From NCBI GenBank assembly GCA_937981555.1, contig CALJOK010000026.1:1-64000 (forward strand): a stretch of 64,000 bases of DNA, read 5' to 3'. Below the pieces are notes generated by a model, which was given only the letters and a program-made list of their open reading frames with translations, was not told the DNA's origin and did not search any database. Origin of the DNA: an uncultured Saprospiraceae bacterium (GTDB taxonomy: Bacteria > Bacteroidota > Bacteroidia > Chitinophagales > Saprospiraceae). This document shows positions 25,130 to 33,670 of the stretch, in pieces. The position numbers and the translations under genes are program-made. Each line of letters begins with the position of its first letter. Position 1 is the first letter of the stretch.

Positions 25130-27019
25130 ATGAAATTAAGAGGAGAATTGTTTTTTGTAAAACAATTGGGATTACGATTTATCGGATTGCTTTTCGTTTG
25201 GATGATTTGTAGAATTGGTTTCTATATTTTCAATGCGGATTCCTTCCCAATAGATGGTATTTGGAGTTTCTTAAAATTACTTTTCTTTGGTGTACGATTT
25301 GATTTGGCAGCATTAGTTTATGTCAATTCCTTGTTGGCACTCACCTATATTTTTCCTTTTTCTTTTCGAAAAAATCTCACCTACCAAAAGGTGCAAAAAT
25401 GGATATTTATCCTAACTAATGCTATTGCCTTGATTTTTGAAGTCGGTGATATGGGTTATTTTCGATTTGCATTTCGACGAGCGATTGGGAGTGATTTAAA
25501 TTTAATTGGAGAGACGACAAATATGGCTTTTCAGTTTTTTTATGACTTTTGGTACTTGATAATTTTCTATGGGGTAATGATTGGGCTATTGAATTTTATT
25601 TATAAAAAAACAACACTTCCTACTCCTACTATTAAATTTAATTTCCTTATTCAGACACTTATTTTTCCAGTCGTCATCGGATTACTTATTTTAGGTATGC
25701 GAGGCGGAATTCAGTTACGGCCCATCATGTCGTTGACTGCTGCACAATATGTGAATGACATGCGTCTGATGCCTTTGCAATCAAATACAACATTAAGTTT
25801 ACTCTTCTCTGTTCAGCAAAATTTCATTGAGAAAAAACAATATATGTCCAAGGAAGAAGAAACCAAATTATTTTCTTTTTCCAAAAAATCAACATCAAAA
25901 GGAGAGTTCAAAAAAGAAAATGTTTTTATCATTGTTTTAGAAAGTTTTGGAAAAGAACATATTGGTTTTTTTAATGATTATGAAAAAAGTCCAACACCAT
26001 TTATTGATTCCTTAATGTTGGAAAGTTGGTATTTTGAAAATGCTTATGCTGCCGGAACTCGATCAACTCAAGGCATTGCTGCCATCTCGGCAAGTGTTCC
26101 TGCATTGATGGATAATGCGTTGACTTTCTCACCTTACCAAGGAAATCGGGTGGATGGCATAGCTGCTCATTTAGAAAAAAAAGGATATACAAGTGGTTTT
26201 TTCCATGCCTCCAATCCTGGTTCGATGGAGTTTGAACGTTTTTCAAAATTGACTGGCTACCAAAATTTTTATGATCGAACGGCTTATCCAAATCAGGAAG
26301 ATTATGATGGTAATTGGGGAATCTGGGATATCCCTTTTTTTCAATTCACCGCAAAGGAAGTCGATCAATACCAACAGCCTTTTACGGCACTTTTATTTTC
26401 ACTTACTTCTCATCATCCTTACTATGTGGAAAAATATTTTGAGGAAAAACATCCTGATGAAAAACCAATTTTAAGGGCCATTCGATATACAGATTTTGCC
26501 TTACAACAATTTTTTAAAACAGCAAAAAAAATGGATTGGTACGATAATACCTTATTCATCATCACCGCCGATCATATTGGAAAACGAGCCATCAAAAAAT
26601 ACGGAACGATGGTCGGTATGTATCAAATCCCATTGTTGTTTTTCAAACCTAATTCTGATTTAAAAGGTAAAAATTCTCGTATCATTCAGCAGACCGATAT
26701 TCTTCCAACCGTTTTGGATTACTTAAATTATGACAACTCTTATTTCTCTTCTGGAGAAAGTGCTTTTGATACTTTGGCTGATAAAAATGCTTACATGTAT
26801 TCAAGTCAAATTTATCAAATATTGAACGATAGTTTGGTTCTTTCTTTTAATCAAAAGGAAACGATTGGAGTTTATAATTATAAAAAAGATGTATTTTTAC
26901 GGGATGACATAAAGGATAAGAATGATCCTGTAAATATATTGTTAGAAAATAAATTAAAAGCGGCGATTCAGGCGCATCATCGGGCGATGATTAATAATCA
27001 ACTGGTTACCCCTGAATAA
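25130..27019 (+). CDS. LTA synthase-type membrane phosphotransferase (sulfatase fold)
   Basis: A 629-residue protein starting at the ATG at 25130. Five TM segments lie in residues about 10-200, then a linker and a sulfatase-fold domain from about 260: NVFIIVLESFGKEHIGFF with the metal-binding Glu, AAGTRSTQGIAAISAS holding the nucleophile Thr, SLTSHHPYY and FIITADHIGK with the Asp-His metal ligands. In Gram-negative bacteria this LtaS/OpgB-like family transfers phosphoglycerol or phosphoethanolamine to glycans or lipids; the acceptor here is unknown. First gene of a probable operon with the LuxC-like reductase and endonuclease III. Confidence 0.9.
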   Translation: MKLRGELFFVKQLGLRFIGLLFVWMICRIGFYIFNADSFPIDGIWSFLKLLFFGVRFDLAALVYVNSLLALTYIFPFSFRKNLTYQKVQKWIFILTNAIALIFEVGDMGYFRFAFRRAIGSDLNLIGETTNMAFQFFYDFWYLIIFYGVMIGLLNFIYKKTTLPTPTIKFNFLIQTLIFPVVIGLLILGMRGGIQLRPIMSLTAAQYVNDMRLMPLQSNTTLSLLFSVQQNFIEKKQYMSKEEETKLFSFSKKSTSKGEFKKENVFIIVLESFGKEHIGFFNDYEKSPTPFIDSLMLESWYFENAYAAGTRSTQGIAAISASVPALMDNALTFSPYQGNRVDGIAAHLEKKGYTSGFFHASNPGSMEFERFSKLTGYQNFYDRTAYPNQEDYDGNWGIWDIPFFQFTAKEVDQYQQPFTALLFSLTSHHPYYVEKYFEEKHPDEKPILRAIRYTDFALQQFFKTAKKMDWYDNTLFIITADHIGKRAIKKYGTMVGMYQIPLLFFKPNSDLKGKNSRIIQQTDILPTVLDYLNYDNSYFSSGESAFDTLADKNAYMYSSQIYQILNDSLVLSFNQKETIGVYNYKKDVFLRDDIKDKNDPVNILLENKLKAAIQAHHRAMINNQLVTPE

Positions 27020-27070
27020 AACAAGAAACATAACATACTGTAAATCAATACTTTACAAAAAAAACCAACT

Positions 27071-28099
27071 TTGAATTTATCAAAAAGAATAGAAGCACTT
27101 GTTTACCTCGGCGAAATCCTTCAATTGAAGGAAGAAGAATTAATTGCTGCGCAACAAATTAGCAAAAATAAAAATGGCTGGTTTACCCTCGAAAACAGCG
27201 ATCAAGCTTTGCATAATATTATTACCAATTTTTTACAAAAAGAAAAATTAGTAGACTGGGCGAAGCAATACGAGGTTCCTGAAACTTCGCCTTTAAAAAC
27301 GATTGGAATTATCATGTCTAGTAATTTCCCATTGTCAGGATTTCATGATTTACTTTGTGCTTTTGTGAGTGGTCATCAAGCAAAAATTAAACTTTCGGCT
27401 GAGGATAAATTTTTAATTCCCTATTGCATCAAAGTGATGAAAAGTGAATTTCCTGAAGTGGAAAATTATTTTTCATTTGTAGAAAGAATGACCGATTTTG
27501 ATGCGATCATTGCAAATGGAACTCGGGACTCGATAAAAGTTTTTAAAACTTATTTTTCTAAATTTCCGAATATTGTTAGAACCAATAAATTTGGAATTAC
27601 AGTTTTAAATGGAAAGGAATCGACTGAAGAATTAGCCAACCTTGGAGAAGACATTTTTCATTATTTTGGTTTAAGTAGTCGTAGTGTTTCGAAGATTTAC
27701 ATTCCTGAAAATTATGATTTTATTCCTCTCTTGGAAGCATCTCATGAATTTAATAACATTGTACTTACAAATAAATACAAAAATAATTTTGACCATAATT
27801 ACACCTTGCAAATCATCAATAAGATGGATTACAAAGCGAATGGTTGTATCATCATAATTGAAGATAAAGCGTTACAATCAAGAATTGCGATGTTGCATTA
27901 TGAAGTGTATAAAGATGAAAATCATTTAAAAAGTTTACTCGAAGAAAAGTCATCTGAAATTCAACATGTTATTTCTAACGCTGACGCTAATACTTTTACA
28001 AATTTTAAAAACAAAAAATTTGGAGAAGCAAATGTTGTTAAATTAGATGATTACGAAAATGAAATTGACGTAATGGATTTTCTAAAAAAATTAAATTAG
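27071..28099 (+). CDS. LuxC-like acyl-CoA reductase family protein with Cys-to-Ser site
   Basis: A 342-residue protein starting at TTG (no ATG is available upstream or for 80 codons downstream). It fits the Bacteroidota branch of the LuxC acyl-CoA reductase family: IIMSSNFPLSGFHDLL, GHQAKIKLSAED for the nucleotide-binding loop, RTNKFGITVLNGKEST and DIFHYFGLSSRSVSKIYIP. In relatives I remember, the last motif is GLGCRNVSK with the nucleophilic Cys; here residues 202-203 are Ser-Ser. NAD(P)H-dependent fatty-aldehyde formation may therefore be lost or altered. The gap to the upstream gene is 51 bp and to nth 5 bp, so it is probably in one operon. Confidence 0.8.
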   Translation: MNLSKRIEALVYLGEILQLKEEELIAAQQISKNKNGWFTLENSDQALHNIITNFLQKEKLVDWAKQYEVPETSPLKTIGIIMSSNFPLSGFHDLLCAFVSGHQAKIKLSAEDKFLIPYCIKVMKSEFPEVENYFSFVERMTDFDAIIANGTRDSIKVFKTYFSKFPNIVRTNKFGITVLNGKESTEELANLGEDIFHYFGLSSRSVSKIYIPENYDFIPLLEASHEFNNIVLTNKYKNNFDHNYTLQIINKMDYKANGCIIIIEDKALQSRIAMLHYEVYKDENHLKSLLEEKSSEIQHVISNADANTFTNFKNKKFGEANVVKLDDYENEIDVMDFLKKLN

Positions 28100-28104
28100 C
28101 AACT

Positions 28105-28737
28105 ATGACCAAACAAGAGAAAGCCAACGAGATCCATAAAATTTTAGATAAATATTATCCAACTACTCCTATTCCTTTAGACCATACAGATCCATACACT
28201 CTGCTTGTAGCCGTGCTTTTATCTGCTCAATGCACCGATGTTCGAGTGAATCAAGTCACGCCTCACCTCTTCGCCAAAGCAGATAATCCAACTGATATGA
28301 TTAAGCTTGAGGTAGAAGATATTAAAGCAATTATTCGCCCTTGCGGACTTTCTCCTCGGAAGTCAAAAGCGATCTCAGAATTATCGCACATCATTCTTAA
28401 TGAACATGATGGCGTTGTTCCGCAGTCGTTTGAAGAGTTGGAAAAATTACCTGGCGTGGGACATAAAACTGCTTCCGTCGTCATGGCTCAAGCCTTTGGG
28501 TTTCCAGCAATGCCTGTCGATACGCACATCCATCGATTAGCTTATCGTTGGACTTTGAGTACGGGAAAAAATGTAGTAAAAACAGAGAAAGATTTGAAAA
28601 AACTTTTTCCAAAGCAGAGTTGGAACAAATTACATTTACAGATTATTTTCTTTGGAAGAGAGTATTGTCCTGCTCGAGGACATGATCCTTTGGTGTGTCC
28701 GATTTGTAGTAAATATGGACGGAAGAGTTTGTTCTAA
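28105..28737 (+). CDS. nth: Endonuclease III
   Basis: A 210-residue base-excision repair enzyme. The helix-hairpin-helix is LPGVGHKTAS with the catalytic Lys121, and the catalytic Asp139 is in VDTHIHR; LLSAQCTD is the usual N-terminal motif. The family excises oxidised pyrimidines and cleaves the abasic site. The Fe-S loop is unusual: C188, then C198 and C201 (CPARGHDPLVCPIC), i.e. C-x9-C-x2-C with no fourth Cys before the C-terminus, where the norm is C-x6-C-x2-C-x5-C. The protein is otherwise of normal length. Confidence 0.93.
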   Translation: MTKQEKANEIHKILDKYYPTTPIPLDHTDPYTLLVAVLLSAQCTDVRVNQVTPHLFAKADNPTDMIKLEVEDIKAIIRPCGLSPRKSKAISELSHIILNEHDGVVPQSFEELEKLPGVGHKTASVVMAQAFGFPAMPVDTHIHRLAYRWTLSTGKNVVKTEKDLKKLFPKQSWNKLHLQIIFFGREYCPARGHDPLVCPICSKYGRKSLF

Positions 28738-28763
28738 GATTTGAATATCTAACAAGGAATACT

Positions 28764-31187
28764 TTAAAAAGGATATCCCACCGAGAGGCTTCCCCTAAAT
28801 TTATCCAAGGCTAAATCTTTTTGATAAGTTTTAAAATGAAAAACCCGATGATCCCCATCTCCATCAGGATATGGATTTCTTAATCTATATCCTAAATCAA
28901 ATCTTAGGATAAAATAATCCACATCTAATCGAAATCCTAGGCCAGTATTGACGGCCATTTCTTTCCACAGATCTGAAGTTTTTCCAATCCCCGCACCATC
29001 TCGTTCGTCATCTTTATTAAGTGACCAGATATTCCCAGCATCTAAAAATACCGCTCCTTTTAAATACCATAAAATATGAAAGCGGTATTCCAAATTAGCT
29101 TCTATTTTGAAATCACCAGTTTGATAAAAGTTGGTAGTTGATCCATCTACATCTGGATCAACATAAGAACCTGGACCAAGTTCTCTTAATCGCCAACCAC
29201 GCATACTATTTGGAGCTCCAACTGCGAATTGTTTGACATAAGGCACCTCATCTGAAAATCCAAAATCTCCTGCAATTCCAATATTTAATCGAGAAGCGAT
29301 CAATCGTCCTCCCGTAAATTTTCGATAATATCTAAAGTCTCCTTCTAATTTAGCATACTGAGAAAATTCATATTTATTCGCCAACTTGAAAGTAATGTCA
29401 TTACCAAATGCATTTCTAATTTTATTAATCCCCCAAACTTCCAAACCTGAAACTTCTAAGTTTCCTCTCACTAATAAAGAAGATTTCCCACTCCTCCCGA
29501 TATCTTTTCTATACACCACATTTAAATCTCTAAATATTCCTCCAGTAAATAATTGTGATCTAAAACTTCTTTCCAAATAAGCATTTTTTGCAATGACGGA
29601 ATCTCGAAATGATTGAGATAAAACTGGATCTAAAAAATCAATTCCAACTTTATTCAGCGCTACATCCCAGTTATTATTTGGACGAAATTTCCACCCCCAA
29701 GCTCCTGCAAAAATATCAATTCTATAATTCCCCGTATTCGCCAAAACATTATATTTCAACGAAGTACTCGTAACACCTTCTATTTTTAATTTTTGATAAA
29801 AAGATTTTCTTATACTTTTAAATGGAATAAATATCCTTGATAATATATAATCATCCGTTTTAAATAAATCATGATACTTGGGAAAATCCATCGAGAAATT
29901 CAAGTTGACATTCCAAGCATTCAAACTGAAATTTTGTCTTGGGATTACTTCAACTCCTCCTTCTGCCCTAGCCGTAAAAACTTCTCCCCCTCTAAAGGTA
30001 TTCCGATTTCGGTAACTCAAACTTGCCGCTGTTCCGACGAATGCATTACTCGTCGTGACAACCCTAGAATTGTTAAATTCGAAGTCAACTCCAAACTCTT
30101 GCCGTTTTTTGGGAATCAATCTAATCTCGTAATCCAAAACAGAATCCGCTTCTTCAGAAACAGATCTCTTGATATTGACAAATTGAAAAATATCTAAACT
30201 TCCTAATTGAACTCGAGTTTTATTGACATTTTCCAACCGATAAATATCTCCTTCTCTCAGAAATATTTTCCGATCCAATGCTTTTAATTTAATAAAATGT
30301 TTGCCCTCTCCCACATAAAAATGAGTATTGTTAAAAATAGAATCTTGGTCCATAATTGGACTTCCGTTTTCATCATACATCGAAATCACCGTCACTTTTC
30401 CAATGGAATAAGTCTTATGCTGGGAGGAATCTTTTGGAAGCAAAACTTCCAATGCAACATTATTTAGCTGATTATATAAACTGTCTGTGGAAAGCGTATC
30501 GGATTGAAGTTTGGAAAAATATTTTTTATAAAAATTAGCATAGCCATTATTCAGAAGATAATAAGTAATTCTTCTCGTCTCTTCTTCATAAATGGATTTA
30601 CTGGCAGGAGCACCTGGAGGCAGTAATGTTTCACCTTTTATTTCTTGCAAAATTTTATGAATCGCGGTATCCTTACTCGTAAAATCCACCTCATCCAAAT
30701 AATACCTTTTTCCGGTTTTGATATTATAGGTCACATGCATTCTTTTCTTTCGGAGTCCTTTTTTCTTAGTCTCAAATTCTACCTCTGCATTAAAATATCC
30801 TTTGTTCCGCAATGCCTTTTCCATGTTCTCCGCAGAGAGGTCAGCTTTTTCCATACTATAAACTGCAGGTACCTCCGCAAAATTTTTTAGCATAAATCTT
30901 CCCCACCAAGTTGTATCACTTTTTGCTTGAATCCGATAATAATACCATGGTCCAAAACTTGGCAATACTCCTAAAAATTTCGAATTAGGTTTTTGATAAG
31001 TCAAGGCATTTAACTCATATTTTAATCCATTAATATTATCGACATTTTTTTTATCCTTAACTTCAATCTTATTTTTGCGCAGCATAGTTTCACCCTCTTC
31101 CAAATGCTTGAGTGTCCCACAACTTGTTCCAAGAAGAAGAATGAAAAAAATAAAAAATGTGTACCTTATCGCGCTGTTGCAGTTCAT
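28764..31187 (-). CDS. BamA/TamA-family outer-membrane lipoprotein (TamL type)
   Basis: An 807-residue Omp85-family protein. A lipoprotein signal with lipobox LGTSC (C23) is followed by POTRA domains (about 35-380; KADLSAENMEKALRNKGYF is a typical POTRA stretch) and a C-terminal 16-strand barrel with the VRGW-like lid motif NSMRGWRLRELGPGSY near residue 660 and LRFDLGYRLRNPYPDG. In Bacteroidota such lipidated forms are called TamL and act with TamB in outer-membrane biogenesis. The TamB gene is not adjacent here, but the divergent TrmH-type methyltransferase next door is a common neighbour. Confidence 0.9.
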   Translation of the reverse strand: MNCNSAIRYTFFIFFILLLGTSCGTLKHLEEGETMLRKNKIEVKDKKNVDNINGLKYELNALTYQKPNSKFLGVLPSFGPWYYYRIQAKSDTTWWGRFMLKNFAEVPAVYSMEKADLSAENMEKALRNKGYFNAEVEFETKKKGLRKKRMHVTYNIKTGKRYYLDEVDFTSKDTAIHKILQEIKGETLLPPGAPASKSIYEEETRRITYYLLNNGYANFYKKYFSKLQSDTLSTDSLYNQLNNVALEVLLPKDSSQHKTYSIGKVTVISMYDENGSPIMDQDSIFNNTHFYVGEGKHFIKLKALDRKIFLREGDIYRLENVNKTRVQLGSLDIFQFVNIKRSVSEEADSVLDYEIRLIPKKRQEFGVDFEFNNSRVVTTSNAFVGTAASLSYRNRNTFRGGEVFTARAEGGVEVIPRQNFSLNAWNVNLNFSMDFPKYHDLFKTDDYILSRIFIPFKSIRKSFYQKLKIEGVTSTSLKYNVLANTGNYRIDIFAGAWGWKFRPNNNWDVALNKVGIDFLDPVLSQSFRDSVIAKNAYLERSFRSQLFTGGIFRDLNVVYRKDIGRSGKSSLLVRGNLEVSGLEVWGINKIRNAFGNDITFKLANKYEFSQYAKLEGDFRYYRKFTGGRLIASRLNIGIAGDFGFSDEVPYVKQFAVGAPNSMRGWRLRELGPGSYVDPDVDGSTTNFYQTGDFKIEANLEYRFHILWYLKGAVFLDAGNIWSLNKDDERDGAGIGKTSDLWKEMAVNTGLGFRLDVDYFILRFDLGYRLRNPYPDGDGDHRVFHFKTYQKDLALDKFRGSLSVGYPF

Positions 31188-31298
31188 GCTGTCAGAAATA
31201 CTAAGAAATGATAAAACAGTTCTTTTAGAAAAAATTTCGCTCGCAATTAGTAAACGAGATTTAACTAAAAAAGGTAAAATAAAATTTGAGAAAAAATA

Positions 31299-32054
31299 AT
31301 GATTTCAAAAAATAAAATAAAATACCTCCGCTCATTAAAGCTAAAAAAGATTCGGCAAAAGTATAATAATTTTACTGTAGAAGGGGATAAAATTGCACTA
31401 GAAATATTACAATCTCAAAACGTCGAAATTGAGTCTGTCATTGCAACAGAAGATTGGAAGCATCAACACTTTAACCAATCTTTAAGAAACCAATTCGAAA
31501 TAGAAGTTTCAGAAGAAAAAGATTTCAAACAATTTTCTAATTTCAGCACACCTTCACCTGTATTTGTAGTCGCCAAACAGTTATCAACTAGCTGGAATGA
31601 CGACGTAATCAAAAATAATTTTTCTCTTTATCTCGACGGAATTCAAGATCCTGGAAATTTTGGAACCATTTTACGCATTGCGGATTGGTTTGGAATTCCT
31701 TATGTTTTTTGTTCTAGCAAATGTGCTGATCTTTATAATCACAAAACGATTCAATCTAGTATGGGAGCATTCTTGAGAGTCCAAGTAATGTATTTGCCGT
31801 TTGATGAAGTTTTTGAAAAATGTGGTGAAATGCCATTTTATGGAACTGTTTTGGAGGGAAAAAACATATTCGAAGAAGACAATTATAAAAAGGGAGTGAT
31901 TGTAATTGGCAATGAAGGCAAAGGAATCTCTCCTGAAATTTTAGATAAAATTACGCATCAAATTTTAATTCCCAAAGGCGTAAATGGCGGAGCAGAATCT
32001 CTGAATGCAGCGGTAGCAACGGGAATTGTTTGTGCAATTTTGAAGAATAAATAA
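31299..32054 (+). CDS. TrmH/SpoU-family RNA 2'-O-methyltransferase
   Basis: A 251-residue SPOUT enzyme. The N-terminal 100 residues are an L30e-like substrate-binding domain (YNNFTVEGDKIALEIL). The trefoil-knot methylase domain has motif 1 LDGIQDPGNFGTILRIADWFG (Asn and Arg), motif 2 VIVIGNEGKGIS and motif 3 IPKGVNGGAESLNAAVATGI. It should methylate a ribose 2'-OH in rRNA or tRNA using SAM; the position cannot be told. It starts 112 bp from the divergent TamL-type gene and is followed by a membrane protein gene 19 bp later. Confidence 0.93.
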   Translation: MISKNKIKYLRSLKLKKIRQKYNNFTVEGDKIALEILQSQNVEIESVIATEDWKHQHFNQSLRNQFEIEVSEEKDFKQFSNFSTPSPVFVVAKQLSTSWNDDVIKNNFSLYLDGIQDPGNFGTILRIADWFGIPYVFCSSKCADLYNHKTIQSSMGAFLRVQVMYLPFDEVFEKCGEMPFYGTVLEGKNIFEEDNYKKGVIVIGNEGKGISPEILDKITHQILIPKGVNGGAESLNAAVATGIVCAILKNK

Positions 32055-32073
32055 TTTTGAATATCCAATATCG

Positions 32074-32592
32074 ATGGCTAATAAAAATCAAGATCCACTC
32101 GACCTCGAAGAAGTCTTTTCTCCTGGAAAAGAAATTCCTGCCACTCCTATGCAACGCTTCTTGCAAAATTTAGAAATTATTCCTTTAATCATTTTAGCGA
32201 TTGGTTTAGGTATGAAATATAAAGGAATGGCCTACTCAAGTGAAGCCTTAATCATCGGTGGGACAACTTCTGCGATGCTCTATATCGCATTTTCTTGGTT
32301 GATGTTTCGTGTAGGAAAATATAAATCATTGGAAGTGATTTTGTCAATACTTTGTGGTTTGGCATTTGGTGTTGGAATCTTAGCTATCCTCTTTAGAATA
32401 GAATCTTGGGAAATGAGTGAGGAGATGTTGTCCATTGGAATTAAAGGAATGTTGGGTTTGTTATTTGTGAGTATTGGATTATTTGCTTTTAATTTAAAAG
32501 ATAAACGGGCAAGTGTTTTTTATCGAAATGTGATTGCAAGGTTGTTGATTTTTACGGTTTTGTTATTATATTTTAGTCGGCTTTATTTTTAA
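32074..32592 (+). CDS. Small polytopic membrane protein of unknown function
   Basis: A 172-residue protein with an N-terminal cytoplasmic tail (1-32) and five hydrophobic segments (about 33-50, 58-78, 86-104, 124-142 and 153-171). No catalytic motif or known family stands out. It follows the TrmH-type gene at 19 bp and is probably cotranscribed; the perfect terminator at 32601 ends the unit. Confidence 0.7.
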   Translation: MANKNQDPLDLEEVFSPGKEIPATPMQRFLQNLEIIPLIILAIGLGMKYKGMAYSSEALIIGGTTSAMLYIAFSWLMFRVGKYKSLEVILSILCGLAFGVGILAILFRIESWEMSEEMLSIGIKGMLGLLFVSIGLFAFNLKDKRASVFYRNVIARLLIFTVLLLYFSRLYF

Positions 32593-32641
32593 TTTTTTTT
32601 CGTTTAAACCAAATTGTAAAATTGGTTTAAACGAAAAAAAT
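32592..32641. terminator. Bidirectional intrinsic terminator
   Basis: A perfect 12-bp stem CGTTTAAACCAA (32601-32612) / TTGGTTTAAACG (32622-32633), flanked on the left by T8 and on the right by A7, so it works best for the minus strand but is symmetric. It separates convergent genes. Confidence 0.85.
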
Positions 32642-32658
32642 CTCCTTTCAAAATATTA

Positions 32659-33558
32659 TTAATTGTTAGATTTTTCCTTTTCCTCTTTTTTCTTTCTTCT
32701 AAGGTTTTTCAAATCAAACTTTATCCCGTCACTTTTACCAGTTTTACTTTTCCTCTTGTATTTCTCATTGGCCGTTGGTTTTCCTCTACTTTTAGCGGGG
32801 TCAAAGTCCATATATTCATCTCCCATTTCATAATGCCAACCAACTCGCCAAGCCGTCAATTCATCCACGTTTAAGTTTTTATTAAAAAAAGTATTTGCCA
32901 TAATCGAATTTGGAAATATCTCTTTTGCTTTCTCTGCATTTTTTAAAGTTTGGCTTTGCCCATGATATAAATCCCATGCTCCAAACTGATGCAGCACTTC
33001 ATGAGAAATCACATAATGATCGGTAACCATTCCATTAGAATGTTGACAATAAACAACAGATATATCTAAATCGGAATTGGAAAAAGAATTATAGGCATGG
33101 CTTCTATCTAAGCTTTTTACAAAAAGTAATAACTTCAATTTTTGCACTTTAAAATCAAAATAGTTTCTTTTTAGAAAATCATCCAAATCAGTATAACCTA
33201 ATTCATCCATCACTTTCGCAATAGTTCTTTTTGGGTAATCTCCTCTTCTTACTTTTTCTAGATAAATGGTTTCGTAATTATCTACAAAAAAAGTTTCATT
33301 ATTAAATTCTAATTCTTGCTCGTAAAATTCTGCTTCTTCGACTAACCAATTTTGACTTTTGGCTAATTGCTTTTTGTAATATTCCTTTTCATCATCTTCC
33401 CAATAATTATTTTGAGTATCTACAAACAAGGTCAAGATATGCACCTCTCCAGTCATGGATTGGTATAACTTTTCTTTACTTGGTTTGAAATTTTGACCTT
33501 GAGAAATAAATATTTTAAAAAATATCAATAGGACAGAGAAGAGCATTTTAGACTTCAT
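32659..33558 (-). CDS. Secreted protein with HExxHxxGxxD zinc-protease motif
   Basis: A 299-residue exported protein (signal peptide 1-21, FISQG). Near residue 184 the sequence HEVLHQFGAWD gives a zinc-binding HExxH followed by GxxD, the ligand spacing of metzincin-like and snapalysin-like proteases in which the third ligand is Asp or His. A charged, Lys-rich tail follows (from about 265). I do not recognise a named family; the motif supports metallopeptidase activity but does not prove it. It is a single gene. Confidence 0.7.
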   Translation of the reverse strand: MKSKMLFSVLLIFFKIFISQGQNFKPSKEKLYQSMTGEVHILTLFVDTQNNYWEDDEKEYYKKQLAKSQNWLVEEAEFYEQELEFNNETFFVDNYETIYLEKVRRGDYPKRTIAKVMDELGYTDLDDFLKRNYFDFKVQKLKLLLFVKSLDRSHAYNSFSNSDLDISVVYCQHSNGMVTDHYVISHEVLHQFGAWDLYHGQSQTLKNAEKAKEIFPNSIMANTFFNKNLNVDELTAWRVGWHYEMGDEYMDFDPAKSRGKPTANEKYKRKSKTGKSDGIKFDLKNLRRKKKEEKEKSNN

Positions 33559-33670
33559 AACTTTTATTATTTTTTATATTATTTGTTGTTAAAAGAAAAT
33601 GGGAAATGAATTGAGGTAATTCATTTATACTCAAGATATAGATTTAGTTTTTATAATTATTATTTCGCCA

